A stretch of DNA of 64,000 bases from JASHPR01 sp963844655 (GCA_963844655.1 CAWJPA010000007.1:930001-994000), one strand, 5' to 3'; positions 50,176 through 60,169 are shown, counted from the first letter of the stretch. Notes: a model not told the origin generated them from the letters alone. Numbers and translations: made by a program.

Positions 50176-52572
50176 TCATTCCCGGGCCAGCATGGCTTCG
50201 GCCTGGCGCTCGAGGTCGAGGTAGGGCTGGCCGCTGACGTCGACTGCGGCCCGCTTGATGACACCGCCGGTGAACCGGTGTGGCCGTTCACCCGGGTAGT
50301 CGTCGGTGACCGCCGCGCCGCTGTCGCGGCCGATGCACAGCCCCTCGCCGGCGAGCTCGAAGTAACCGGGCTGGATCTTGATGCGACCCTCGCCGACCTT
50401 GCGTTCCCCGTGATAGAGGGACAGCACGCCGGTGGCCACGCCGGGCGGATCTTCGCCGTCCTTGTCGAACGACGCGGACAGAATCAGGTCCTCCCCGGTG
50501 GGCAGGTCCTCGGTCGCGGCGACCTTCTGCTCGACCACGCCGACGAAGCTGTTCACGTAGTGCAGCCGGTTGTCCTTGACGTAGAGCGCGTGCCCGCCGA
50601 ACCGCGCCCCGTGGGCGAACAGCACTCCCTCCGCGCCAGGGCCCGGGATGTCCACCTGGACCCCGATGGCGTACGAGCGGTTGTGCACGTTCACCGCCTG
50701 CTGCTCGGGGACGTCCGCGGTATCGGGATAGTAGAGGTAGCGGTCGCGCGGGCTGGACAGCTGGGGCCGGGGCGTATTGAGGATCTCCAGCGGGGACCGG
50801 TCGTCGAGCGGGAAGGCGCCGTTGGCACCGGCCTCGGCGAACCACATGTTCACCATCTCGCGCACCCTGTCCGGCTGCTCGGCCGCCAGGTTGTGCAGCT
50901 CAGAGCGGTCCACGTCGGTGTGGTACAGCTCCCAGGTGTCGCCGTTGAAGTGGCCCCAGCCGCTGATCGTCGGGTGTGTGGTGACGGCCTTCCACCCCTC
51001 ATGCCAGATCGCGCGGGAGCCGAGCATGGAGAAGAACTGGGTCTTGCGCTCCGAGGGGGCGGACGGGTCCTCGAGGGTGTAGCGCATGCTCACCCCGTCG
51101 AACCGGCTCTGCGTATGGCCCTTGATCGTGTCCGGCGCGGTCACGCCGAGGCAGTCGAGGACCGTGGGCACGATGTCGACCGCGTGGTGGTACTGGTGGC
51201 GTATCTCGCCGGCGTGGCCGAGGACCGACGGCCAGGCGAGGATGCAGGGGTCGCTGGTGCCGCCGTTGAACTCGTAGCGCTTCCACATCTTGAACGGCGT
51301 GTTGAAGGCCATCGCCCAGCCGGTCGGGTAGTGGTTGTAGGTCTTCGGGCCGCCCAGCTCGTCGATCATCGCGAGGTTGGCCTTGAGGTCGTCAGGGACC
51401 CCGTTGAACAGCTTGTTCTCGTTGACCGATCCGTCCGGGCCGCCCTCACCGCTGGCGCCGTTGTCGGAGACCACGACCACCAGGGTGTTGTCCCGCTGCC
51501 CGGACTCCTCCAGGTAGTCAAGCAGCCGCCCGATGTGGTGGTCAGCGTGCGACAGGAACCCGGCGTACACCTCGGCCATCCGGCAGTACAGGCGCTTCTC
51601 GTCCGCGGACAGGGAGTCCCACGGCTTGGTGTAGTCCAGCGGAGGGAATGGCATGCCGTCCGGCCCGGTGCGGTCAGCGGGCGTGCCGATCGGGTTGAGC
51701 GGGGGCAGTTCGGTGTCCCCCGGGACGATGCCCATCTCCTTCTGCCGGGCCAGCGTCTGCTCGCGCATCGCCTCGTAGCCCATGTCGAACTTCCCTGCGT
51801 ACCGCTCGATCCAGTCCCGCGGAGCATGGTGCGGGGCGTGCGCCGCCCCCGGGGCGTAGTAGAGGAAGAACGGCTTGTCCGGCGCGATCACCTTCGCGTC
51901 CCTGATGAACTCCAGCGCCTTGTCGGTGAGGTCCTCGGTGAGGTGGTAGCCCTCATCCGGTGCCTTCGGCTGGTCGACCGGGTGGTTGTCGTACACGAGA
52001 TCGGGATACCACTGGTTGGTCTCGGCGCCCAGGAACCCGTAGAACCGCTCGAAGCCCCGGCCCGTCGGCCAGTTACGCCGCGTCGAGGCCAGGTTCATCT
52101 CGTCGGTCGGGCACAGGTGCCACTTGCCGACGTGGTAGGTGTTCCAGCCACGCTCGCCGAGGATCTCGGAGAGCATGCCGTTCTCCGGCGGGATCGTGCC
52201 GCTGGCGTTGGGGAACCCGCTGGCCGCCTCCGTGATGCAGGCCATCGAGTTGCGGGTGTGGTTGCGCCCGGTCAGCAGGCACGACCGGGTCGGCGAGCAC
52301 AGCGCCGTGGTGTGCCACTGGGTGAACCGCACCCCGCCGGCCGCGATCCGGTCGATGTTCGGGGTTTCGATCGGGCCGCCGTAGCAGTTCATGGCCGAGT
52401 ACCCGACGTCATCGAGCACGATATAGAGGACGTTCGGCGCGCCGTCGGGTGCCTTCGGCGGCTCGAACGGCGCCCAGTCCGGCACCGAGTCCCTGATGTC
52501 GATGTTGACTGTGCCCTTGAACGGCTCGCCCACCACGCGCCCCTTCCCCTTGGGTGTCCTGGAGCCCGCCAC
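50176..52572 (-). CDS. type I arylsulfatase
   Basis: A 798-residue alkaline-phosphatase-fold sulfatase. The metal site opens with PNVLYIVLDDVGYSAMNCYGG; the modification motif C-x-P-x-R is LCSPTRSCLLTGRN with Cys92 to be converted to formylglycine; later metal ligands are in VVVVSDNGASGEGG. The length fits the large arylsulfatases that carry an extra C-terminal beta-rich domain (about 560-798). No signal peptide is seen, so it may be cytoplasmic or exported otherwise. Substrate unknown; a sulfate ester for sulfur supply is possible. FGE follows in the same operon. Confidence 0.94.
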   Translation of the reverse strand: MAGSRTPKGKGRVVGEPFKGTVNIDIRDSVPDWAPFEPPKAPDGAPNVLYIVLDDVGYSAMNCYGGPIETPNIDRIAAGGVRFTQWHTTALCSPTRSCLLTGRNHTRNSMACITEAASGFPNASGTIPPENGMLSEILGERGWNTYHVGKWHLCPTDEMNLASTRRNWPTGRGFERFYGFLGAETNQWYPDLVYDNHPVDQPKAPDEGYHLTEDLTDKALEFIRDAKVIAPDKPFFLYYAPGAAHAPHHAPRDWIERYAGKFDMGYEAMREQTLARQKEMGIVPGDTELPPLNPIGTPADRTGPDGMPFPPLDYTKPWDSLSADEKRLYCRMAEVYAGFLSHADHHIGRLLDYLEESGQRDNTLVVVVSDNGASGEGGPDGSVNENKLFNGVPDDLKANLAMIDELGGPKTYNHYPTGWAMAFNTPFKMWKRYEFNGGTSDPCILAWPSVLGHAGEIRHQYHHAVDIVPTVLDCLGVTAPDTIKGHTQSRFDGVSMRYTLEDPSAPSERKTQFFSMLGSRAIWHEGWKAVTTHPTISGWGHFNGDTWELYHTDVDRSELHNLAAEQPDRVREMVNMWFAEAGANGAFPLDDRSPLEILNTPRPQLSSPRDRYLYYPDTADVPEQQAVNVHNRSYAIGVQVDIPGPGAEGVLFAHGARFGGHALYVKDNRLHYVNSFVGVVEQKVAATEDLPTGEDLILSASFDKDGEDPPGVATGVLSLYHGERKVGEGRIKIQPGYFELAGEGLCIGRDSGAAVTDDYPGERPHRFTGGVIKRAAVDVSGQPYLDLERQAEAMLARE

Positions 52573-52686
52573 GGCGCAGCGCGAAGAGCGCAGCTCCTAG
52601 GGAGACAGCCTGGCAGGCACGGCGGTCAGGTACATCACCCACAGCGAGTGACGGCGGTGCGGAGCGCCCCATGAAGGACCAGACGG

Positions 52687-54045
52687 CTAGCCCGGTGGCA
52701 GCCACCCAGCGTTCCATAGGTCGGCACCTGTCCGTGCCACCTCGCCGGCCAGACCAGGCGGGGGTTCGGCGCGCGCGATGCGGGCCTCGAGTTCCTGGGT
52801 GGCCCGCTCTGCTGCCTGCGGCGACAGCAGCAACTCGGCGGTCGCCCGCGTCAGTGTCCTTGACGCCATCGCCGCCCCTTTCCAGGCCGCGGCCGTGCCG
52901 AACATGGCGGCAGCCGCCCAGCTGTGCAGAGGCACCCCTGCGGGGATCGCCCAGTTCACCCGGCCGAGCGGCCGGGTCCAGCTGACCTCTCCGTCATCTT
53001 GGCCGTAGGGATCGGTGCCTTCGGTAAGCACTCCAGTCTCCAGCTCCGCCCGGATTTCCGGGCTGGCGCCGAGCGCCATGGCGAACGAGCCCAGTTGGGC
53101 GAGCTCATCGCTGGTCCAGCCGGGAGCACCCTCCCGGCGCAGGCAGCCATCTAGGAGCCGACCAAGCTCGTCGTTTGGGAGGTAGCCGCGGGTGCAGGCA
53201 AGAAGCAGCGGGACTACCGTCGTATTCGCCGATTCAGCCGCCTGGCGGGCCAGCTCGCAGAGAACCTGGTAGGCGAAAGCCGCCCGCGCAGTGTCGGGAT
53301 GACGCAGGAAGCACCAGACGCGGACCTGCTCCGGCACGACATTCGGCACGACGGGGTGAGGCGACCGCAGGACGTGCTCAATCGAGATCCCGGCCAGCCG
53401 GTGTGATCGCAACCGCTCGAAGGTCGCCACGAACAGCTCCGCAGCGTCGAGCGCGCTGCCAGTGCGCGCCCAGCCCGTATGCCCCTGCTGGCCAGTGAAG
53501 ACGAACTCCGCGCTGGCCACGGCCATGCAGGGACGCGACAGGGCGGCGTTCTGGTAGTCGGCGTGGCTGGTCAGCAGTACATCGGCCCGCTCGAATAGGC
53601 CGTCCTGGAGCATCACGAGCTTTCCCACGAGCACTTCCTCGGCAGGCGTGCCGAATACGACCACCTGTCCCTGGTGCGATGTTTCACGCAGGGCGCGGCT
53701 CACGGCTATGGCAGCCGCGGTATTCGCCGCCGCGATCAGGTTGTGGCCGCAGCCGTGACCAGGGCCGCCTGCTACCCAGGGGGCCCGGGCCGCCCGGGCC
53801 TCATTACTCAGGCCGGGGAGTGCGTCGTACTCGGCCAGAATGCCCACCGTCGTACCGGCACCGGCGCTCGCCATGAACGCCGTCGGCAGGTCAGCCACCC
53901 CACGGTCGATGGCAAAGCCCTCCTCGGCCAGCCAGCTTGTCAGCAGGTCAGCCGCGAAATGCTCGTCAAGCCCAAGTTCTGGACGGTCCCATAGCTGGAG
54001 GGCGACCGTCTGCGCACGCGACTCGAGGTCACTCCAGTGCGCCAT
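52687..54045 (-). CDS. M20D amidohydrolase (AbgB-like)
   Basis: Metal-dependent amidase of 452 residues from ATG 54045 (AHWSDLESRAQTVALQLWDRPELG matches the family start; the frame is open ~50 codons upstream). Motifs: ILAEYDALPGLSNEA, GGPGHGCGHNLI with metal-binding Cys/His, FGTPAEEVLVGK with the catalytic Glu pair, and the dimerisation domain FVFTGQQGHTGWARTGSALDA. AbgB-type enzymes cleave the amide of p-aminobenzoyl-glutamate-like substrates. It is the last gene of the NCS1-FdrA operon, so it probably acts on an intermediate or side substrate there. Confidence 0.88.
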   Translation of the reverse strand: MAHWSDLESRAQTVALQLWDRPELGLDEHFAADLLTSWLAEEGFAIDRGVADLPTAFMASAGAGTTVGILAEYDALPGLSNEARAARAPWVAGGPGHGCGHNLIAAANTAAAIAVSRALRETSHQGQVVVFGTPAEEVLVGKLVMLQDGLFERADVLLTSHADYQNAALSRPCMAVASAEFVFTGQQGHTGWARTGSALDAAELFVATFERLRSHRLAGISIEHVLRSPHPVVPNVVPEQVRVWCFLRHPDTARAAFAYQVLCELARQAAESANTTVVPLLLACTRGYLPNDELGRLLDGCLRREGAPGWTSDELAQLGSFAMALGASPEIRAELETGVLTEGTDPYGQDDGEVSWTRPLGRVNWAIPAGVPLHSWAAAAMFGTAAAWKGAAMASRTLTRATAELLLSPQAAERATQELEARIARAEPPPGLAGEVARTGADLWNAGWLPPG

Positions 54046-54112
54046 GGCGCGTTCCGGCAAGAGAGCGGATCCGGTAGAGGTCACGTGCAGGCGCGCCTCG
54101 TAACCACGGTCG

Positions 54113-55021
54113 TCACAGCTCAGCCCTGGGCCCCTGCCCGGCCGCGATGAAAATGGAGAAGCGCTCGAATCTTGCTTCGCGGACCGGTGTCCCGACATAG
54201 TCCTCGGCCGAGTGCAGGGTGATCTCCCCAGCGAGAGTGCGCTCGAAGCCGTCGGCCACTTCGATCAAGAACTGCGGGTCCACGCTGTAACGCACAAAGT
54301 GCGGGACGTAAACGACCCTCACCGAGTCGGCCAGATCAGCGAGCCGGCGGGTCGAGCGGGCGAACGCCGGCAGGTCAGAGTCCTGCAGCTGCGCGTAGAT
54401 GGGCCCGGTGTTGATGGTGTCCCCGCCAAACAGGGCACCGCTGTGCTCGTCCAGCAGACAGATGCCGTCGGGCGTATGCCCAGGCGTGTGGATGACCGCC
54501 AGGTCACGGCCGCCGAGCTCGACCCGGTCGCCGTCGCGCAGTGTGCGGGTGGCCGTGGTCGGCCGGTACGCCCAGCTGGCCAGGTCGAAATCCGCTGGCA
54601 GGGCGCGGGGTGTTGTCTCGTCAGTCAGGAAATGAAAGTACTCCCGATCCAGGGTTGCGAAGCGCGGTAGCGCCTCGCCGAGCCGATGAATGAACTCGCC
54701 GTACCGGCGGAACAGGTCCGGGTCAACGGGCCGCTCGATCGCTGCGGCGCCGTCCTCGTGAATGAGGCGCTCGGCGAACAGGTGATTCCCGCCAGTATGG
54801 TCAAAGTGATAGTGGGTGTTCAGGGCGAATACATCGCGGGTCGCCAGGTCGTCCGCGACCCGGCGTATGTTGCCGATGCCAAGCCCGGTGTCGATCAGGG
54901 CCGCCGCCTCATCTCCCTCCACCAGGAAGCTGTTGACATGCACGGGCTCGCTGACCAGGTGGATCCCGTCCTCAAGCCGGCGGGTGGCGAACCAGTCCGC
55001 TGCCATCTTCCACCCCATCAA
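54113..55021 (-). CDS. MBL-fold metallohydrolase
   Basis: A 302-residue beta-lactamase-fold hydrolase. The zinc motif H-x-H-x-D-H is THYHFDHTGG; further ligands are in IHTPGHTPDG, LFGGDTIN and VYVPHF. Three in-frame ATGs crowd the start (55021, 55018, 55006). It lies between the carbamate kinase and the M20 gene with gaps of about 70 bases. A role in ring or ester hydrolysis within the same pathway is an inference from position only. Confidence 0.88.
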   Translation of the reverse strand: MMGWKMAADWFATRRLEDGIHLVSEPVHVNSFLVEGDEAAALIDTGLGIGNIRRVADDLATRDVFALNTHYHFDHTGGNHLFAERLIHEDGAAAIERPVDPDLFRRYGEFIHRLGEALPRFATLDREYFHFLTDETTPRALPADFDLASWAYRPTTATRTLRDGDRVELGGRDLAVIHTPGHTPDGICLLDEHSGALFGGDTINTGPIYAQLQDSDLPAFARSTRRLADLADSVRVVYVPHFVRYSVDPQFLIEVADGFERTLAGEITLHSAEDYVGTPVREARFERFSIFIAAGQGPRAEL

Positions 55022-55091
55022 TCAAGGATTGAATCCAGCTGAGCGCCAAGCGTAGTTACCGGAAGGCGCACCGCGCCTGCTGTCGTCCCGG

Positions 55092-56081
55092 TCAGGCGCT
55101 TTCCGCTACCTGGCCGCTGAATGCGGGACGGTGATCAGGGACGACTGTCGTGCCGGCCTGCTGGCTCAGGGCCCGGGCTCCATCGGTGAGCTGCGCGATA
55201 AAGGCGGGGAAGCCCGTCGCCTCGGCGAAGCTCGTGGCGGCGTCCACCTTCGGTCCCATCGAGCCGGTGCCGAGGTTGCCCTGAGCCAGCAGGGTGCGCG
55301 CCTGACGTGCTGATATCTGCGCGAGCCGCTTCTGCTGCGGTGTCCCGAAACTGGAGTACACCGCGTCCACGTCGGTAAGGATCAGCAGTGCCTGGGCCTC
55401 CACGGCCTGCGCCAGGATGCAGGCTGCCAGGTCCTTGTCGATGACTGCCTCGACGCCGACGAGCCCCGATTGCGTCTGGACGACCGGCACCCCCCCGCCA
55501 CCGCAGGCGACCACAATCGCGCCGCTAGCCACGAGTTGCACGATCTGCGCGGCTTCCTCGATGACCCGAGGTCGCGGCGACGCGACGGTCCGCCGCCAGC
55601 TCGCCTTGTCGGCCCCGGCCGGGCTCATGTGATACCCGCGGTCCCTGGCCAGCACGCGTGCCTCTGCCTCGTCGTAGTACGGCCCGATGGGCTTGGTCGG
55701 GTGATCGAAGGCAGGGTCGTCCTGCCGCACCCTGGTCAGCGTCAGGATGTTCACAACCGGCCGCTGCTGACCGTTCCGCGCGAGCACGTCATGGATGGCT
55801 GTGACCAGCAGCAGGCCGATTTGCCCCTGGCTCTCGGCACCGCAGATGTCCAGCGGCATGGGCGCGGTGACATCCTTGGCCATCTCGTTCTGCAGGAGGA
55901 TACGGCCGACCTGCGGACCATTGCCGTGGGTGATAACGACTTCCCAGCCCAGCGCCGCGATCTCGGCTATGACCTCAGCCGCCACACGGGCCGAGGCGCG
56001 CATGGCTTCTGCGGTATCGGCCATCGTCCGGTCTAGGAGGGCGTTTCCGCCGAGGGCAATGACAACGCGGCGTCCAGTCAC
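55092..56081 (-). CDS. arcC: carbamate kinase
   Basis: Makes ATP from carbamoyl phosphate and ADP, releasing carbamate (CO2 and ammonia); 329 residues. RRVVIALGGNALL at the N-terminus, ITHGNGPQVGRIL, GAIVVACGGGGVPV, GVEAVIDKDLAACILA and ILTDVDAVYSSFG are the amino-acid-kinase/ArcC signatures. There is no arginine deiminase or ornithine carbamoyltransferase nearby; instead FdrA, DUF1116 and DUF2877 genes precede it, as in the E. coli all region (carbamate kinase ybcF/AllK). Confidence 0.95.
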   Translation of the reverse strand: MTGRRVVIALGGNALLDRTMADTAEAMRASARVAAEVIAEIAALGWEVVITHGNGPQVGRILLQNEMAKDVTAPMPLDICGAESQGQIGLLLVTAIHDVLARNGQQRPVVNILTLTRVRQDDPAFDHPTKPIGPYYDEAEARVLARDRGYHMSPAGADKASWRRTVASPRPRVIEEAAQIVQLVASGAIVVACGGGGVPVVQTQSGLVGVEAVIDKDLAACILAQAVEAQALLILTDVDAVYSSFGTPQQKRLAQISARQARTLLAQGNLGTGSMGPKVDAATSFAEATGFPAFIAQLTDGARALSQQAGTTVVPDHRPAFSGQVAESA

Positions 56082-56160
56082 GTGTGGTCCTTTCCTGCAG
56101 GATGACTTGCGGCTGGCCCAGGCGCGGCGCCGGATCGCGGGCAGCCCGGATGCTGCCCGG

Positions 56161-57000
56161 TCACGCCGCCAGCTCCGGGCAGAAGTCCTGGGTGGCGTCC
56201 AGAAGGCCGAGCATCATCTCGGTACCGGACGTCGCCCCGTGGCTCAGCACCCGCCGTACGCAGCAGGCCAGGCGCTGCCCGGTCGATGGATGCAGCACGG
56301 CCCGCAGGCAGCTGCTCAGGAATTCCGGGATCATTCCGGCCCGGTACTCCCCGAGTAGGTATTCCGACAGCGGATGGGTGCGCCCCGCCGAACTGTCCAT
56401 GGCCCTGGCGACCAGCTTGCGAGCCGACGCGGCGCGACGGCTGGTCCCGCTGATGTGCAGCAGCGCCGCCAGGTAGCCACCCAGATAGTCGTCACCGGCC
56501 GGGGTCAGCCCCGGTCCCAGCCCGACCAGCCCGGCGACGGCGGGCTCGAGGCCGCGCAAGCTGAGCCCTTGGCAGGCGGCCCGCAACTCGCGCACGTGCC
56601 TGCTGATCAGGGGCCGGGCCGTGAACCGCCCCAGGGCGCCCACGATCTCCTCGGCGCGCGCCGCGCGGCCGCCCACGCCTGCCCCGAAGCCAAGCGGAGG
56701 TTCGGGCACCCATTGCGGCGAGTCTGACCAGCTGACCAGCTGGCCAGCCCTCGTGGCCACGCCCTTCCCGCTGATGCTTACGATCTCGCCGACCGAGATA
56801 GCCTCGCTCAGCCCCCGGCTGTCTTCGATCAGGACGGTGCGCGGGCCGCTGCCGAGCGCCTGATTGCAGATCATCACCCAGCTGTTCCTGTCGTCACAGA
56901 TGTTGGCGGCTGAGGCTGACACATACCTGACCACGGCCAGGTGGTTCGTTGTCCCCTGGTGCAGCCTGGCGTCGGCACAGACTGCTCGCTGGCCCGTCAT
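56161..57000 (-). CDS. DUF2877 protein (YlbF/AllH-like)
   Basis: A 279-residue protein. The signature GLGPGLTPAGDDYLGGYLAAL is shared with the DUF2877 family, whose E. coli member YlbF (AllH) is, as I recall, one of three subunits of oxamate carbamoyltransferase. ATG 57000 overlaps the DUF1116 stop (ATGA), indicating a coupled partner. GVATRAGQLVSW and HPLSEYLLGEYRAGMIPEFL are other recognisable stretches. No membrane segment; cytoplasmic. Confidence 0.88.
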   Translation of the reverse strand: MTGQRAVCADARLHQGTTNHLAVVRYVSASAANICDDRNSWVMICNQALGSGPRTVLIEDSRGLSEAISVGEIVSISGKGVATRAGQLVSWSDSPQWVPEPPLGFGAGVGGRAARAEEIVGALGRFTARPLISRHVRELRAACQGLSLRGLEPAVAGLVGLGPGLTPAGDDYLGGYLAALLHISGTSRRAASARKLVARAMDSSAGRTHPLSEYLLGEYRAGMIPEFLSSCLRAVLHPSTGQRLACCVRRVLSHGATSGTEMMLGLLDATQDFCPELAA

Positions 57001-58283
57001 GACACCCGCTCGACCTGCTCCAGCTCTGCTGGGCTCCCGTCGCGATGAATGCTGAACCATGCCTCCAGCGCCTGAACGAAACATGCTGCTGGCGCCCGGG
57101 AGACTCCGGCGCCGATGATGCGGTGACCGGGCTCATGATGCGATGTGGCGGTGTCGATGACCGGCAGCACGCTGGTCTGGACGACCCGCCGCACGTCAAT
57201 GCCGAGCAGGACTCCGGCAAAATCCCACTGCGGCACGGCGAGAAACGGATTGCGGCCCGCTGTGATCTGCGCCATCTCAGCGCTGCTGGCCACGAGCTCC
57301 TGGTGTGACTTTCCCACCAGGCCAGCGATGCCGGGTGCCGCGGCCATCGCGAACGCGCCCAGGCCGACTGTCTCGGTGATCGCCGAGTCGCCTATGTCCA
57401 GGCCGGCGTCAGCAGGCCCGTAGCCAGGGAAGAAGACCCCGTCGACCGGCGGGGCAGGCGCGGTGAACCAGGCTGGGCCGGTTCCGCTGGTCCTGATGCC
57501 GAAATCCGTTCCGTTCCGGCTCATGGTCGTGACGATGGTGCTGAACGGCACGCCTTCAGCGGCTGATGCGATGAGTTTGGCCGCCGCCATCGCCAGCGGC
57601 AGGAAGGTCAGCTCGTTGGCGGCCAGCTCGTGGAGAGTGGCCGTCGCCTGCGGGAGCGGATTCTGGCTCGCGATCGTCGGGGCCAGGGCACGCAGCAGCA
57701 GCGCGCTCGAGGCCGTCTGGCGGCTGTGCAGTTCATCACCCATCATCAGCGCCTGGGCCATGAGCTGCATCAAATCGAGCTCGTCCAGGGGGCCAAGCGC
57801 CCGCGCCAGCACGGGGTAGAAGCATTCATTCCACTGCCGGAGTTCCGTCATGGCCCGCTCGTCCCAGCATCCGAACAAGGAGTCGTACTCGATCGAGCTG
57901 TAAGCGCGGCGACCGGAGGCCCGGTCCTGAACGACGAACACGTGCATCGAGGGCGACAGGACGCCGGCCATCGGACCGACGCCCCCCAGGTCATGGTTGG
58001 GCACCAGGCTGACCTGGCCGTCTTCGGCCAGTTGCGCAGCCGTCTGCGGGTCCTTCGCCCAGCCTTCGTACAGCACCGCCGCGATGACGCCGCCTCGCTG
58101 GGCGCCGGACATCCGGCTCCACGTGACCGGCGGGCCGGCATGGGTCAGTGTCATCGGATCCAGGTCGGGGATCAGCTCGCTCAGCCGCAGGACGCCGACC
58201 CACGCGGGCTGCACGGCGAGCATTCTCTGCAGCGCCTGCGCGTTGGCGGCCTCGACCCGCTGCCACGTGATCTCGGGATTCAT
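56997..58283 (-). CDS. DUF1116 protein (YlbE/AllG-like)
   Basis: A 428-residue protein of the DUF1116 family. From ATG 58283 it shows LTHAGPPVTWSRMSGAQRGG, VLYEGWAKDPQ, VGPMAGVLSPSMHVFVV, MMGDELHSRQTASSALLLRA, TTMSRNGTDFGIRTSG and DIGDSAITETVGLGAFAMAA, all aligning by eye with remembered E. coli YlbE. GGAG lies at the right distance before the ATG; the frame upstream overlaps fdrA. It should form a complex with the FdrA and DUF2877 proteins. Confidence 0.92.
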   Translation of the reverse strand: MNPEITWQRVEAANAQALQRMLAVQPAWVGVLRLSELIPDLDPMTLTHAGPPVTWSRMSGAQRGGVIAAVLYEGWAKDPQTAAQLAEDGQVSLVPNHDLGGVGPMAGVLSPSMHVFVVQDRASGRRAYSSIEYDSLFGCWDERAMTELRQWNECFYPVLARALGPLDELDLMQLMAQALMMGDELHSRQTASSALLLRALAPTIASQNPLPQATATLHELAANELTFLPLAMAAAKLIASAAEGVPFSTIVTTMSRNGTDFGIRTSGTGPAWFTAPAPPVDGVFFPGYGPADAGLDIGDSAITETVGLGAFAMAAAPGIAGLVGKSHQELVASSAEMAQITAGRNPFLAVPQWDFAGVLLGIDVRRVVQTSVLPVIDTATSHHEPGHRIIGAGVSRAPAACFVQALEAWFSIHRDGSPAELEQVERVS

Positions 58284-58300
58284 CTGTGTCTCCGGTGCCA

Positions 58301-60121
58301 CTAGAGGATCATCGCCAGCCGGCTCGCGAGGTCCGGATCGCCGCCGAGCGGCGGCCGCCAGTCCACCTGCGTGGCGGGGGCACCTACCGCCTGCAGCGTC
58401 TCGAAGAAGCCGCGCAAGCCGACGTTGATCACCCGGCAGGTCTGTCCGAACAACGGCCGGGCAACGCCTGACGGCGGGCTGGCCGACCGCCACGGGACGA
58501 CGCGGCATGTGTCATCGGCGGGCATCCCCCGCCCCACCACCAGGCAGGCGAACCGCGCGGCCTGCGCGTTGGTCGGCAGGACGACCACCCCGGCGGCCTT
58601 GAGCGCCGCTTCCGACCGGCGCAGGCCCTGCGGGTCGGCCTCGGTGCCGCAGACTGATGCGACGAACGAAAGCGTGCGGCCATCGGCCGCCGCGCGAGAC
58701 CTGGCGGCACTGACGGCTGCGGCCAGGTCTGTCGCGGGGTCGGAATGGGCGCCGAAGCCCAGGACGACATCGAACAGCACCACGGACGCCCGTGGATCGG
58801 ACGCGCACCGCAGCATGAGGTCGCTGCGCAGGCTGAGGTCGATCATCGGATGCGGTCGGCCGACCGTGAAGTCGTCCGCGCCGAGATCGACGAGGCAGTG
58901 GGCGCCCGCGGGAAGCGCCGCCGACCCAGCGCTGTCAGCCGTCGCCGGCTCCGTCTCCAGGCCCCGGTCGGCCAGGACAAGGTTCGCCTCCTGGCACAGC
59001 GTCCCGCCGGAGTACAGCCCGCGGATAAGATCCTGGCCCGGGGACAGGCCGTCGCGCGCCCGCCCGAGGGCGGCGGCCACATCCTCGGCTGTCAGCCAGT
59101 ACTCCAGCGGGCCGGTCGGCCAGTCGCCGCCGGTCAGCCGCGCCACCTGGGGAATCACGTCCTCAAGCAGACGGGCGTACGTCACTCCGCGCGGGGCGGC
59201 GTCCGCTGGGGAGTACCCGAGGAAGTTGACCACGCCCGGCTTCCCGCAGGCGGCCAGCGCCGCGACCACCTGGTCGGCGACCCTCGGTGACGGGACCTTG
59301 GAGACCAGGACGACTGCGGCTGTGCTTGGGTCGCGCGACAGCAGATCGAGAGCCTGCAGCGTTGACACCGCCCCGACCTCGGCGGTCATGTCGCGGCTAC
59401 CCGTGCCGATCGCCTGTGAGATGCCGATCCCGGAGCGGGCGAGCAGGCACGTGACGGCCTGCATGCCGGTCCCCGAGGCGCCGATAACCCCGATGGAGCC
59501 GCGGGGGACCGCATTGGCGAATCCGAGCGGCACCCCGTCGATAATCGCCGTTCCGCAGTCGGGCCCCATCACCAACTGGCCGGCCGACTGGCCGGCTCTC
59601 TTCAGCTCTACCTCGGCGGCTAGCGGCACGTTGTCGCTGAACAGGAACGCGTTCAGGCCACGGTGAAGCGCACGCCGAGCTTCCGCCGCGGCATAAGGAC
59701 CCGGCACCGAGATCATGGCCACGTTCGCCTCGGGATCTGCCGCTGCCGCACCCTCCAGGCTGGCCCAGCTAGCTTCCTCAACCGGCCGCGCGCCGCCTTC
59801 GCCCGCCTGCGCGTCCAGGTGCTCTTCCGCAGCGGCCAGCGCCGCGTCGGCGGCATCCTGTGTCTGCGCGCACACGGCGACAATCAGGTCGCTGGGCCCG
59901 GCCGTTTCGGCGTCAGGACCTAGAAGCCCGGCCGCGTCAAGCGAGCGTTTGTTGGCCGCCGTGCCCATCATCATTCCGACGTCCTTGACGCCGTTGACCT
60001 TCCGAATCTCCTGCGCTGCCCGCATCAGGAACACCGAGTCGCGGTAGTAGTCGGGCCGGACCTGGCAGGCGGCAATCACGACGGTCCCTTCATCGATGCG
60101 GGGGTACAGGTGAACCTGCAC
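58301..60121 (-). CDS. fdrA: FdrA-family protein (AllF-like; transcarbamoylase subunit)
   Basis: A 606-residue protein with a succinyl-CoA-synthetase/ATP-citrate-lyase-like fold. DYYRDSVFLMRAAQEI, MMMGTAANKRSL, FSDNVPLAAEVELKRA, LVMGPDCGTAIIDG, IGVIGASGTGMQAV, LYSGGTLCQEA, DDFTVGRPHPMIDLSLR and CGTEADPQGLRRSEAAL are FdrA landmarks, and the end NVGLRGFFETLQ...VDWRPPLGGD matches FdrA C-termini. Start GTG 60121. In E. coli, FdrA/YlbE/YlbF together are reported to carry oxamate carbamoyltransferase activity; by homology this enzyme should make carbamoyl phosphate from an oxalurate-like ureide. Confidence 0.92.
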   Translation of the reverse strand: MQVHLYPRIDEGTVVIAACQVRPDYYRDSVFLMRAAQEIRKVNGVKDVGMMMGTAANKRSLDAAGLLGPDAETAGPSDLIVAVCAQTQDAADAALAAAEEHLDAQAGEGGARPVEEASWASLEGAAAADPEANVAMISVPGPYAAAEARRALHRGLNAFLFSDNVPLAAEVELKRAGQSAGQLVMGPDCGTAIIDGVPLGFANAVPRGSIGVIGASGTGMQAVTCLLARSGIGISQAIGTGSRDMTAEVGAVSTLQALDLLSRDPSTAAVVLVSKVPSPRVADQVVAALAACGKPGVVNFLGYSPADAAPRGVTYARLLEDVIPQVARLTGGDWPTGPLEYWLTAEDVAAALGRARDGLSPGQDLIRGLYSGGTLCQEANLVLADRGLETEPATADSAGSAALPAGAHCLVDLGADDFTVGRPHPMIDLSLRSDLMLRCASDPRASVVLFDVVLGFGAHSDPATDLAAAVSAARSRAAADGRTLSFVASVCGTEADPQGLRRSEAALKAAGVVVLPTNAQAARFACLVVGRGMPADDTCRVVPWRSASPPSGVARPLFGQTCRVINVGLRGFFETLQAVGAPATQVDWRPPLGGDPDLASRLAMIL

Positions 60122-60169
60122 GACTGGGCGGATCGGCGGCCGGGCCCACGGCTGGCGTCGGCAAGGGGG

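Noticed and set aside
58301..58440. C-terminal NVGLRGFF...VDWRPP segment of FdrA as a fused extra domain
   Set aside because: The same ending is part of ordinary FdrA proteins as I recall them, so it is not a fusion.
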